A stretch of 64,000 nt of DNA, taken from Nocardia bovistercoris (GTDB taxonomy: Bacteria; Actinomycetota; Actinomycetes; Mycobacteriales; Mycobacteriaceae). Location: contig NZ_JADMLG010000002.1 in assembly GCF_015674855.1 (NCBI RefSeq), positions 496,001 through 560,000 on the forward strand, read 5' to 3'. The notes beneath the pieces were generated by a model. That model saw nothing but the letters and a program-made list of their open reading frames with translations, was not told the origin of the DNA and ran no database searches. Shown here one piece after another: positions 37,056 to 45,028 of the stretch. Positions within the stretch are counted from its first letter, which is position 1; each line of letters opens with the position of its first letter. Position numbers and translations under genes: made by a program.

Positions 37056-38954
37056 CTACAACGCGGCCCGGTCCCGAGCCTTCCGCCGGGACAGTTCCCG
37101 GCCGCGCTCGGTGGCGCCGAGAATCACCTTGCGAACTCTGACCACCTCGGGTGTGACCTCGACGCATTCGTCGGCGGCGCAGAACTCCATCGCGCCCTCC
37201 AGGTCGAGTTGCAGCGGCTTGGCGAGTGTCTCCATGACGTCGGCGGTCGAGCTGCGCATATTGGTCAGCTTCTTCTCCCGTGTGACGTTGATGTCGAGAT
37301 CCTCGGCGCGCGGGTTGAGCCCGACCACGTGGCCTTCGTAGGTGTCGGCGCCGGGCTCGACGAAGAACTGGCCGCGATCGGAGAGCTGGATCATGGCGAA
37401 CGGCGTCACCGAACCGGCACGGTCGGACACCAGCGACCCGGTGTGCCTGGCCCGGATCTCTCCCGCCCACGGCGCGTAACCGTGCGCGACGGCGTTGGCG
37501 ATGCCGGTGCCCCTGGTCTCGGTGAGGAAGTCGGTGCGGAACCCGATGAGCCCGCGCGACGGCACGATGAACTCCATCCGCACCCAGCCGGCGGCGTGGT
37601 TGTTCATCTGCACCATCTTGCCCTTGCGGGCCGCGAGCAACTGGGTGATGGCACCGAGGTATTCCTCGGGGCAGTCGATGGTCAGTTCCTCGAACGGCTC
37701 GTGCACCTTGCCGTCGACCTGCTTGGTCACCACCTGCGGCTTGCCGACGGTGAGTTCGAAGCCTTCGCGGCGCATCTGCTCGACCAGGATGGCCAGCGCG
37801 AGTTCGCCTCGGCCCTGCACCTCCCAAGCGTCGGGACGGCCGATGTCGACCACCCGCAGCGAGACGTTGCCGACCAGTTCCTGGTCGAGGCGTGATTTCA
37901 CCATGCGCGCGGTGAGTTTGTGGCCCTGCACCCGACCGACCAGCGGCGAGGTGTTGGTGCCGATGGTGACCGAGATCGCGGGCTCGTCGACGGTGATGCG
38001 GGGCAGCGCGACCGGGTTCTCGATGTCGGCGAGGGTGTCGCCGATCATGATGTCGGCGATGCCCGCGATGGCGACGATGTCACCGGCGACGGCGACCTCG
38101 CCCGGCTGGCGTTCCACGCCGACGGTCTGCAGCAGTTCGGTGATCTTGACCTGTTTGACGCCGTCGGCGTGCATCCAGGCGACGTTCTGGCCCTTGCGCA
38201 GTTCGCCGTTGTGCACACGAACCAGCGCGAGGCGGCCGAGGAAGGCCGAGGCGTCGAGGTTGGTGACGTGGGCTTGCAGCGGCGCGGTCGGATCGCCCTT
38301 CGGCGCGGGGATGCACTCCATGAGCACGTCGAACAGCGCGTCGAGGTTGGGCGCGTCGGGGGCGTTGCCGTTCTCGGGGCGCTCCTTGGACGCCTTGCCC
38401 TCGCGGCCCGAGGCGTAGAGCACCGGCAGGTCGAGGGCGAGTTCGGCGGCTTCGGCGGCGGCGTCGTCCAGGTCGGAGGCGAGGTCGAGGAGCAGGTCGT
38501 GGCTCTCTTCGACGACTTCCTCGATGCGGGCGTCGGGTCGGTCGGTCTTGTTGACGACCAGGATCACCGGCAGCGACGCGGCGAGCGCCTTGCGCAGCAC
38601 GAACCTGGTCTGCGGCAGTGGCCCCTCGGAGGCGTCGACGAGCAGCACGACGCCGTCGACCATGGACAGGCCGCGTTCGACCTCACCGCCGAAATCGGCG
38701 TGACCGGGGGTGTCGATGACATTGATCACAGTCACCGAACCATCCCCGTGGTGGCGATGAACCGCGGTGTTCTTGGCGAGAATGGTGATGCCCTTCTCGC
38801 GCTCGAGATCGCCGGAATCCATCACCCGATCGACCAGCTCGGCGCGCTCGGCGAAAGCGCCCGATTGGCGGAGCATGGCGTCGACCAATGTCGTCTTACC
38901 GTGGTCTACGTGGGCCACGATGGCGACATTGCGAAAATCGCGTGCAGACGACAC
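37056..38954 (-). CDS. typA: Translational GTPase TypA/BipA
   Basis: A 632-residue ribosome-binding GTPase related to EF-G and LepA that assists 50S assembly and stress adaptation. G motifs are clear: AHVDHGKTT (G1), DTPGHADFG (G3) and NKTDRPD (G4). The BipA-specific C-terminal part includes [20 protein letters not shown] and [18 protein letters not shown]. The start is GTG at 38954. It is 113 nt upstream of lpqW in the same direction, matching Rv1165-Rv1166. Confidence 0.96.
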   Translation of the reverse strand: MSSARDFRNVAIVAHVDHGKTTLVDAMLRQSGAFAERAELVDRVMDSGDLEREKGITILAKNTAVHRHHGDGSVTVINVIDTPGHADFGGEVERGLSMVDGVVLLVDASEGPLPQTRFVLRKALAASLPVILVVNKTDRPDARIEEVVEESHDLLLDLASDLDDAAAEAAELALDLPVLYASGREGKASKERPENGNAPDAPNLDALFDVLMECIPAPKGDPTAPLQAHVTNLDASAFLGRLALVRVHNGELRKGQNVAWMHADGVKQVKITELLQTVGVERQPGEVAVAGDIVAIAGIADIMIGDTLADIENPVALPRITVDEPAISVTIGTNTSPLVGRVQGHKLTARMVKSRLDQELVGNVSLRVVDIGRPDAWEVQGRGELALAILVEQMRREGFELTVGKPQVVTKQVDGKVHEPFEELTIDCPEEYLGAITQLLAARKGKMVQMNNHAAGWVRMEFIVPSRGLIGFRTDFLTETRGTGIANAVAHGYAPWAGEIRARHTGSLVSDRAGSVTPFAMIQLSDRGQFFVEPGADTYEGHVVGLNPRAEDLDINVTREKKLTNMRSSTADVMETLAKPLQLDLEGAMEFCAADECVEVTPEVVRVRKVILGATERGRELSRRKARDRAAL

Positions 38955-39137
38955 GCCTCAATCCTCCTGCTGTTGGGTATAGGTGCCGGCCGACCCCTGC
39001 AAACAGGTGGAGAAGCGAGACTCACCGGGCATCGCGGCCAGCTGCCCACCCTACCGGTACACGGCGAACGGCATCGCCCCGGCGGTGACTAGCGGGAAAT
39101 GACGTGCAATTCTTCCGGCACGGGGTAGAACCGGGAT

Positions 39138-39455
39138 ATGAGCACTCCGCTGCTGACCGAATCCGAGATCGTCGACGCACTCGCCACGCTCCCGGCCTGG
39201 ACCAGGTCCGGCGCGGCGCTGACCAGATCGATCGAGGCCGACTCGTTCCTCACCGGAATCGAGCTGGTCCGCGCGGTGGCCGAGGTCGCCGAGGCCACCG
39301 ACCATCATCCCGATATCGATATCCGCTGGCGGAAGATCCTTTTCACACTGTCCACGCATTCCGCGGGCGGGCTCACCGAACTGGATCTGGCGCTGGCTCG
39401 GGAGATCGATCGGCTGGCTCCGAAGTACGCCGGAGCCGACGTCCCGAACGAATGA
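39138..39455 (+). CDS. Pterin-4a-carbinolamine dehydratase
   Basis: A 105-residue PCD/DCoH-fold protein that dehydrates 4a-hydroxytetrahydrobiopterin. The active-site histidines are in ATDHHPDIDIRW. In this genus-group the gene sits beside pimE (Rv1159A next to Rv1159), and here its last 83 nt overlap the 3' end of the convergent pimE gene. No pterin-dependent hydroxylase is near, so its metabolic partner is unknown; a moonlighting role cannot be excluded. Confidence 0.9.
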   Translation: MSTPLLTESEIVDALATLPAWTRSGAALTRSIEADSFLTGIELVRAVAEVAEATDHHPDIDIRWRKILFTLSTHSAGGLTELDLALAREIDRLAPKYAGADVPNE

Positions 39456-40632
39456 CCCACCCGTAGAACAGCAGGACGCCCGCCACGTCGACCGCCCCGA
39501 GCCAAGCCAGCGGGCCGGGGCGGGAGATCTCCCAGATGGTCGGCTGGAAGAACGAAAGCAGCCACGGCACGCCTACCAGCGTGGTCACCAGCCAGTAGCC
39601 CGCGAACGCGCGCGCGAAGGGGGCGGTGCGCAACGGCCCGTAGCGCAGCCACAGCACCGTCGGCAGCAGCCAGACCCAGTGGTGTGACCAGGAGATGGGC
39701 GAGACCATCAGCCCGAACAACTGCACGACGACCAGGGTGCCGATCCGGTCGTCGGGTCCGAGCGCGCGCCACGCCAGCACCGCGAGCACCGCGACGACCA
39801 GCACCGCCGCGATCCACACCGGCCCCGATTCGACGTCGTGCCCGGCGATGCGGCTGAGCGCGCCGCGCAGTGACTGATTCCACACCGATCCGACCGGGCC
39901 GATCCGGTCGGCGTCGCCGAGCAGGGTGCCGAAGTACCGCGTTGCCTCGTGATGGTTGACCAGGTAGCTGACCCCGACGGTCGCCCCGAACACCACCGCC
40001 GACCACGCCACCGTCGCCCAGCGCCGCCGCGCCGCGAAGTACAGCCCGGTGATCGCGGGCGTCAGTTTGATGCCCGCGATGATGCCGACGAGTCCACCCG
40101 ACAGCCACCACCGGGAACTGCGCACGGCGATCATGGCCCCGAGCACCAGGAACACATTGACCTGGCCGTAGTCCAGCGTGGTTCGCACCGGCTCGGTCCA
40201 CAGCCCGACCACGGTCCACGCGACCGTGGCGACACGCATGCTCGGCTCGCGCAGCCGATCCGCGCCGACCAGCAGCTCCAGCGTTATCCACACCACCGCA
40301 TACAGCGCGGCGACCGTGGCGAGCAGCCAGGCGATGGCGACCACGTTGAACGGCAGGAAGTGCAGCGGATAGAAGACGACCGCGGCGAAGGGCGGATAGG
40401 TGAACGGCAGCGGGAAGTCGGGGGTCTTCTCCGAATAGGTGTAGTCGTAGAGCCGGTCGGTCAGCAGATCCGCCGACCCGCCGACGTAGACGCGCAGGTC
40501 CACGAGATTGATGCCGTTGTCCGACAGCAGCATCCACAGCAGTCGGGCCAGGACGGACAGAGCCAGCGCCAGCACTGCCACCCGTAGGAAGACGGTCGGA
40601 CGGGTGGATGTCCGAGCGCTGTCTCGGTTCAA
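39373..40632 (-). CDS. pimE: Polyprenol-phosphate-mannose-dependent alpha-1,2-mannosyltransferase PimE
   Basis: A 419-residue GT87 (GT-C) membrane mannosyltransferase that adds the fifth mannose in polar phosphatidylinositol mannoside synthesis. It has about 10 membrane helices and the first-loop acidic residue Asp45 in NLVDLRVYVGG, the position expected for the catalytic aspartate. A TTG start at 40632 with GGGA upstream gives the usual length; a GTG 17 codons in is an alternative. Its 3' end overlaps the pterin dehydratase gene by 83 nt on the opposite strand. Confidence 0.88.
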   Translation of the reverse strand: MNRDSARTSTRPTVFLRVAVLALALSVLARLLWMLLSDNGINLVDLRVYVGGSADLLTDRLYDYTYSEKTPDFPLPFTYPPFAAVVFYPLHFLPFNVVAIAWLLATVAALYAVVWITLELLVGADRLREPSMRVATVAWTVVGLWTEPVRTTLDYGQVNVFLVLGAMIAVRSSRWWLSGGLVGIIAGIKLTPAITGLYFAARRRWATVAWSAVVFGATVGVSYLVNHHEATRYFGTLLGDADRIGPVGSVWNQSLRGALSRIAGHDVESGPVWIAAVLVVAVLAVLAWRALGPDDRIGTLVVVQLFGLMVSPISWSHHWVWLLPTVLWLRYGPLRTAPFARAFAGYWLVTTLVGVPWLLSFFQPTIWEISRPGPLAWLGAVDVAGVLLFYGWVIRSGRRLRRTSEPADRSPEPAPDPVR

Positions 40633-40991
40633 ATCCCTGACTTTCGAGTCGGTGCGGGTCGTCTTCGCGACCCGCCGAAATGTGTTCGGTGTGTTTCGGC
40701 AGCGCGAGCGCCAGGCTGGGACTACATTAACCGCAGCCGTGATCGGCGCCGGATCGACAGGTGCCGCGGACAGTCGTGTACACCGTCTGTTTCATCACTG
40801 ATAACATTCGCATCACCTTCACCACAGGTAACACGGCAGCACGCTAGTTTCTGATCACACAGAAGGTTCACCGCGCACATGCCGGGACACAACGGCTGTA
40901 CAACTCCGTGGCGTTGTCCCTAGAGTGACCCCCGAAACGATGGTATTTTGCATCGCTCCAGATGTACCCGAAGGTAAGGACGGCTAGACCA
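40633..40991. other. Divergent intergenic region between pimE and a secreted-protein gene
   Basis: A 359-nt gap, clearly less GC-rich than its surroundings (for example around 40790-40870). It must contain promoters for both divergent genes. I see AT-rich words such as TGATAACAT and GGTATTTTGCAT that could be -10-type elements, but no clear operator, hairpin or small gene. Confidence 0.4.
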
Positions 40992-41771
40992 GTGCTTCGC
41001 ACCCGAGGAACGCGGATCGCGTTATCCGCTCTCGCCCTGGCGGCGAGTGCTTCGCTTGCCGCGCCGACAGCGGTCGCCGCGCCCGCGCCGGCCCCCGCCG
41101 CGGCCCCCAGCAGCGTCCCCATGGTTCCCGAGGGTGTTCCGGTGGACGCGCTCGCCGCGCTCACCCCGGCCATCGTCGGTTCGATCGCGGGACCGGCCGA
41201 TATCGCGAACGGCCCGCAGTCGGCCATCCTGGCCCAGGCCCGCGCGCTGCTGGCCACCCTGAACCTGCCGCCGCAGATCAAGTCGACGCTGGAACGGATC
41301 ATCACCTTCCTCGACGGCAGCGGCGGCGGCGGTCCCGAGCTACCGCAGGACGGCCCGGCCATCGCGCAGTTCCTGTACCCGACCATCGGCAAGGGCTGCA
41401 TCGGCGACGGCGCCGACTCCGTCGGCACCGCGCTCGCGGTCCCCGGCCCGGCCCAGCTGCCCCCGCCCGGACCCGCCGCCGGTCAGACCGGATTCGTCTT
41501 CACCGCCCTCGGCACCAAGGCGCCCACCGCGGTGCAGAACCCGCCGATCACCGTGCAGTGGCTGAATCTGGACACCCGCCAGAGCGGCGTCGTCCCGCTC
41601 ACCGACGAGGCCAAGATCAACCCCGACGGCCCGGCCACCCTCTCGGCCATCGTGCCCACCGGATTCGGTCGCATCGTCGCCGTGGTCGGCGGATCGCTCA
41701 CCACGCAGGCCGCCGATTCCGCGCCGCGCACCTGCTCCTTCCTTCCGACTCTCGGCTTCTTCACCGTCTGA
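40992..41771 (+). CDS. Secreted Ala/Pro-rich protein, Rv1157c-like
   Basis: A 259-residue protein with a Sec signal peptide (basic start RTRGTRIALSALALAASAS, cleavage probably after AVAA) and an Ala/Pro-rich mature N-terminus. The body contains two segments with single cysteines (GKGCIGDG and APRTCSFLP) that may form a disulfide. It belongs with the conserved Rv1157c-type proteins found beside pimE in mycobacteria; no function is known. A GTG at 40992 is preferred because the signal peptide then starts directly; 40962 (ATG) is possible. A strong terminator follows. Confidence 0.75.
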   Translation: MLRTRGTRIALSALALAASASLAAPTAVAAPAPAPAAAPSSVPMVPEGVPVDALAALTPAIVGSIAGPADIANGPQSAILAQARALLATLNLPPQIKSTLERIITFLDGSGGGGPELPQDGPAIAQFLYPTIGKGCIGDGADSVGTALAVPGPAQLPPPGPAAGQTGFVFTALGTKAPTAVQNPPITVQWLNLDTRQSGVVPLTDEAKINPDGPATLSAIVPTGFGRIVAVVGGSLTTQAADSAPRTCSFLPTLGFFTV

Positions 41772-41782
41772 GTCGCACGCAT

Positions 41783-41815
41783 CGGGCTCCCTCGCACACG
41801 TCGCGAGGGAGCCCG
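41783..41815 (+). terminator. Rho-independent-like hairpin after Rv1157c-like gene
   Basis: A perfect 13-bp stem, CGGGCTCCCTCGC at 41783-41795 paired with 41803-41815 around a 7-nt loop, starts 11 nt after the stop codon. Confidence 0.75.
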
Positions 41816-41868
41816 ACACGTTTCCGGCAGCACCGGCATGTGTCGTCGCGCTGTGGTAGACCGAAGTC

Positions 41869-42237
41869 ATGGCGACTGTCGAGGCACCCGCACGACCCGT
41901 CCCCACTCGCGACCACGTGATCCGCAGCAGACGATCACGCCGGTCGATCCTGTCCTTCCGATCCGAGGGCTCGATCCTGTCGATCGGATCGGCGTATTCG
42001 GTGCTGTCCATCGGCAGCGTCGGATCGGTGCTGTCGATCGGATCGGTCGGCTCGTTCGGGTCGGCGTTCTCGTCGGGATCCTTCGCGAGCCTCGGCTCGG
42101 CCTTCTCGGGACTCTCGCGCTGGTCGCTGTTCTCCTGGCAGGGCGATCACGACGCGCCCGATTCCCGGCCCGACCTGCGAGTGGTGCCCGACGAACCCGA
42201 TCTGCGCGCCGACCCGTCCTGCCACTGCCAAACCTGA
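41869..42237 (+). CDS. Serine/glycine repeat protein, unknown function
   Basis: A 122-residue protein. Residues 26-88 are built from a six- to eight-residue periodic unit of the type SVLSIGSVGS, SILSIGSAYS and FGSAFSSGS, in which S, G and I/L/F alternate regularly. This looks like a small beta-solenoid (compare pentapeptide-repeat and ice-binding folds), which is inference. The flanks are basic (RSRRSRRS) and acidic with a CxC near the C-terminus (SCHCQT). No signal peptide is seen. It is convergent with the DUF1906 gene, 5 nt apart. Confidence 0.65.
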   Translation: MATVEAPARPVPTRDHVIRSRRSRRSILSFRSEGSILSIGSAYSVLSIGSVGSVLSIGSVGSFGSAFSSGSFASLGSAFSGLSRWSLFSWQGDHDAPDSRPDLRVVPDEPDLRADPSCHCQT

Positions 42238-42242
42238 GCCGC

Positions 42243-42950
42243 CTACCACTGGCCGTATTGCGGGCGCAGCACGGCATTGAGGTCGACGCCGACGCCGTCC
42301 ACCGCGCGTTCGTCGATCTCGAACTGGTGCAGATGCGCCGCCGGGTGGACGTAGCCCTTGGGGGTGCCCCAGTTGTGCTGCCAGTACCAGGAACCGACTC
42401 CGGCCACCCGCGCCAGGTCGATGGTCGACGAATTCGCGTAGACGCCGACCTTGCCCTTGCCGAGCACCGACTCCCAGCCCGCGAGGTAGGGGGCGATCAT
42501 GGTGGCGAATTCGACCGGGCCGGGATTGTCGTCGATCGAGGCGTAGATCGGCGCCTCGTCGGGTCCGCCCGCGGCGCGGTGCAGCTCGAGACCGCGCTGC
42601 GCGTGGCGCTTGCCCGCCTCGAGTCCACCGCGCCAGTCCGCGGTGGCGCCCTTGCCGTACTGGTAGTTGGAGACGATGGCAAGGCCCGCCGCGCGCAGGT
42701 CGTCCACCTCGCTCGCGAGCAGCGGTTTGCCCGCCATCCATTCGGCGCCGGGGCGGCGGTCGGACACGTACCGGATGACGCCGATGTGGCCCGCTTCCCG
42801 GATGGCGCGGGCGGAGGGGACGCCGCCCGCGTAGTCGAGCAGGGTGCCGAGTCCGCCTGCCGCGGATGCCTCGGACGCGGTCACGGCGGTGGCGACGGCG
42901 GCAGCGGCGGTCAGGGCGAACAGTTCACGACGGGACAGATCCGAACGCAT
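42243..42950 (-). CDS. Tat-exported DUF1906 (glycoside-hydrolase-like) protein
   Basis: A 235-residue secreted protein. The N-terminus is a twin-arginine signal peptide (SRRELFALTAAAAVATAV, cleavage near ASA), so it uses the Tat system whose TatB subunit is encoded in this window. The mature part matches the DUF1906 / Rv2525c-like glycoside-hydrolase TIM-barrel family: GGVPSARAIREAGHIGVIRY, YASIDDNPGP and QHNWG are typical. The family is linked to cell-wall metabolism in mycobacteria. The ATG at 42950 is chosen because the RR motif then starts at residue 7. Confidence 0.82.
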   Translation of the reverse strand: MRSDLSRRELFALTAAAAVATAVTASEASAAGGLGTLLDYAGGVPSARAIREAGHIGVIRYVSDRRPGAEWMAGKPLLASEVDDLRAAGLAIVSNYQYGKGATADWRGGLEAGKRHAQRGLELHRAAGGPDEAPIYASIDDNPGPVEFATMIAPYLAGWESVLGKGKVGVYANSSTIDLARVAGVGSWYWQHNWGTPKGYVHPAAHLHQFEIDERAVDGVGVDLNAVLRPQYGQW

Positions 42951-43152
42951 CGCAGACTCCTTCGCGAGTCCCGAGACGGCATCGTTCCGGACGACGAAGG
43001 TCTCCGAAATCTCGACGGGTTTCCCGAGAAGGGAAACCATCCGCAAGCGTGGGAGCGGACAGCGTACCCGGCGCGCCTTCCCCAGTCGCGCCGGGAGCCT
43101 CGAACGTATTCATATTTCACCACAATCACATGCGAACCGCTAGACCCATTGT

Positions 43153-43258
43153 GCTCTCTTACATCTTTTGCCTCAGCAGTAACTAGCGCTCTCTTACATC
43201 TCTTGCCTCAGCGGTAACCCTCAGGGTTGAACCTCCAGCAGCAGCCCCTCAGCGGTAA
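43153..43258 (-). repeat. Short interleaved direct repeats downstream of the duplicated-domain gene
   Basis: Two 31-nt copies (43153-43183 and 43188-43218) match at 29 of 31 positions. Their core CCTCAGCGGTAA recurs at 43206-43217 and 43247-43258, with one mismatch at 43171-43182, and the word AACCTCCAGCAGCA occurs twice around 43230-43272. The block lies in the 325-nt gap between the DUF1906 gene and the gene ending at 43276, just past the latter's stop. Confidence 0.7.
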
Positions 43259-43275
43259 ACCTCCAGCAGCAACCC

Positions 43276-44442
43276 TCAGCCCAAAGCATCGAGACGTGCC
43301 GCCACATCGATGACCCGCTCCGCCCCGCTCTCCAACTGGTCACGCACCACCCCGGCCACCCGCCCGACGATCTGCTTCTTGATCTTGGCCAGCACCCCGA
43401 GCGTCGCCGCCCGCATCCCGTGCGCCTTGAATTCGAGGCGGATATCACGCGCGTCCGGCGGCGGCACATCGATGACCACCAGCAGCGGATCGGCCGCGCG
43501 CGCGGTCAGCGACAGCGGTATCTCCACGTCGGCGCGATAGCGATTCGCCTTCAACACGTCGACGGTGATGTCGAGGCCGACCGGCACCGTCACGTCGAAC
43601 GACACCGGCCCGTCCTTCGCCGCCTCCGAATCCGCCGCCTCGGGACGCGCGCGCACCCTCGGCACCCGGATCGCACCGCGCACCGTCACCGTGGCGCGCC
43701 TGCCCGGTCCGGTGCGCAGCGGGCCGATCTCGATCGGGCGGCCCGTCATCCGCTCCAGCACCCCGCCGACCCGCTCGGCCGTCACGACCCGGTCGAAGAA
43801 CCGGCGCCCGAACTCGCCGTAGTCGATCCAGTCGAAATCGTCGCGGCCGCGATGCGCGGAGTCGACGCCGTCGAGGATGGCCTCGATGTCGAAGATCCGG
43901 CCGCGCCGAGCCTGCGGTTCGGCGAGCAGCGCGTTGACCCGGTTGGCGACCTCGCGCTGCACGACGCCCGCGATCGGGTCGAGCAGGAACTCCCACTCGG
44001 CTTCCAGAGCGCGGGCCCGCAGCGCGATGCGCACGTCGCTCGCCTGGACCGGGGGTATGTCGATGACGATGAGCAGCGGATCGGCGGTGCGAGCGTGCAG
44101 GGTGAGGCCGATGTCGACCACCGTGGACAGGCGCATTTTGCGACCGCCGAGCAGGAGTTTCACGGTCAGCGAGATCGGCACGGTGAGTTGGAAGATCACG
44201 TGCGGGTCGTGCCGGACGATGGAGGGTCGGCCCATCTTGCCCTCGGCTACGAAGCCCGCGAGTCCGGCGGGGCCGACGGAGAACGGGCCGATCCGCACCC
44301 CGCGACCGGCGATGCCCGCGACCGCGGACTCGATCCTTCGTTCGGTCACCGCGTGCGTGACGAAGCGTTCGCCGAATTCGGCGTAGTCGATCCAGACCGG
44401 ATCACCGCTCGTCTCGTCGATCGCCTGTGTCGTCGGCTCCAT
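43276..44442 (-). CDS. Protein with two tandem copies of one unrecognised domain
   Basis: A 388-residue protein made of two homologous halves of about 190 residues. Matching landmarks, copy 1 then copy 2, are WIDYAEFGERF (residue 17) and WIDYGEFGRRF (205); VRIGPFSVGPAG and IEIGPLRTGPGR; VPISLTVKLL and VPVGLDITVDVL; LTLHARTADPLLIVIDIPP and LSLTARAADPLLVVIDVPP. Each half is a beta-rich segment followed by an amphipathic helix. No signal peptide or membrane segment is seen. The pattern hints at a lipid-binding, TULIP-like or SMP-like fold, but that is a guess. It has no evident operon partner. Confidence 0.72.
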   Translation of the reverse strand: MEPTTQAIDETSGDPVWIDYAEFGERFVTHAVTERRIESAVAGIAGRGVRIGPFSVGPAGLAGFVAEGKMGRPSIVRHDPHVIFQLTVPISLTVKLLLGGRKMRLSTVVDIGLTLHARTADPLLIVIDIPPVQASDVRIALRARALEAEWEFLLDPIAGVVQREVANRVNALLAEPQARRGRIFDIEAILDGVDSAHRGRDDFDWIDYGEFGRRFFDRVVTAERVGGVLERMTGRPIEIGPLRTGPGRRATVTVRGAIRVPRVRARPEAADSEAAKDGPVSFDVTVPVGLDITVDVLKANRYRADVEIPLSLTARAADPLLVVIDVPPPDARDIRLEFKAHGMRAATLGVLAKIKKQIVGRVAGVVRDQLESGAERVIDVAARLDALG

Positions 44443-44637
44443 CGGATTTTTCCGGACCCCTCACCTGCGGACAGGACATCGAACACGCTACGCCAGTTCC
44501 GAGCACCCCAGACGACCACCGGTTCGCGGCCGTCTCGCGTCCCAGCGGTCGAGACAAAGCGACGAAGGAGCAAGTATCGACCGCTGGACTCCCAGGGCCG
44601 CGAACCCGCGGCGCCGCAGGCAACGCCGAAAGGTAGA

Positions 44638-44702
44638 GCCCTGTCCTGCTGATGAGGGGGTAGCAGGACAGGGCCCCGGTGACAGCGCTGCCGGGCGCTG
44701 TC
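44638..44702. ncRNA. Pair of adjacent stem-loops in a 586-nt gap
   Basis: The gap 44443-45028 holds no gene. It does contain a perfect 13-bp hairpin (44638-44650 with 44662-44674, 11-nt loop) followed 6 nt later by a perfect 8-bp hairpin (44681-44688 with 44695-44702, 6-nt loop). Read on the minus strand the large loop is C-rich (ACCCCCTCATC). The element could be a terminator for the MFS gene transcribed towards it, about 330 nt downstream of its stop, or part of a small RNA. The remaining gap shows nothing else. Confidence 0.4.
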
Positions 44703-45028
44703 TACTCCATGGTAAGTCTTCGAGCCGAACTAACCGAACCGGTACGGTCCGACCATTTAGGCTGAGCGGCAATAACACTCGAATCGCCCACGCACACCCC
44801 CTCGACCCGGTCGGCGCACTTCGTCTCGGCGCGGTGAACCGGAGGTTACAGACGATCGCCGACACCTCGTTCACGATCGAATTCGGCCCCCGAACGCACC
44901 GGACGGCACGGCCACGGCCCGCCTTCGCTGACCGGTCGGCACCTGTCCGCGCGGCAGGTCGTGGCGTTCCGTGCCCCGAATCGCCCCGGTTCCACGCTCA
45001 CAGGCGGCGGAGCGACCCCCGGCCCCGA

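Noticed and set aside
43221..43469. Minus-strand frame reading CCWRFTAEGLLLEVQP at its end
   Set aside because: It is a shadow of the end of the duplicated-domain gene continuing into the repeats; no start signal or similarity.
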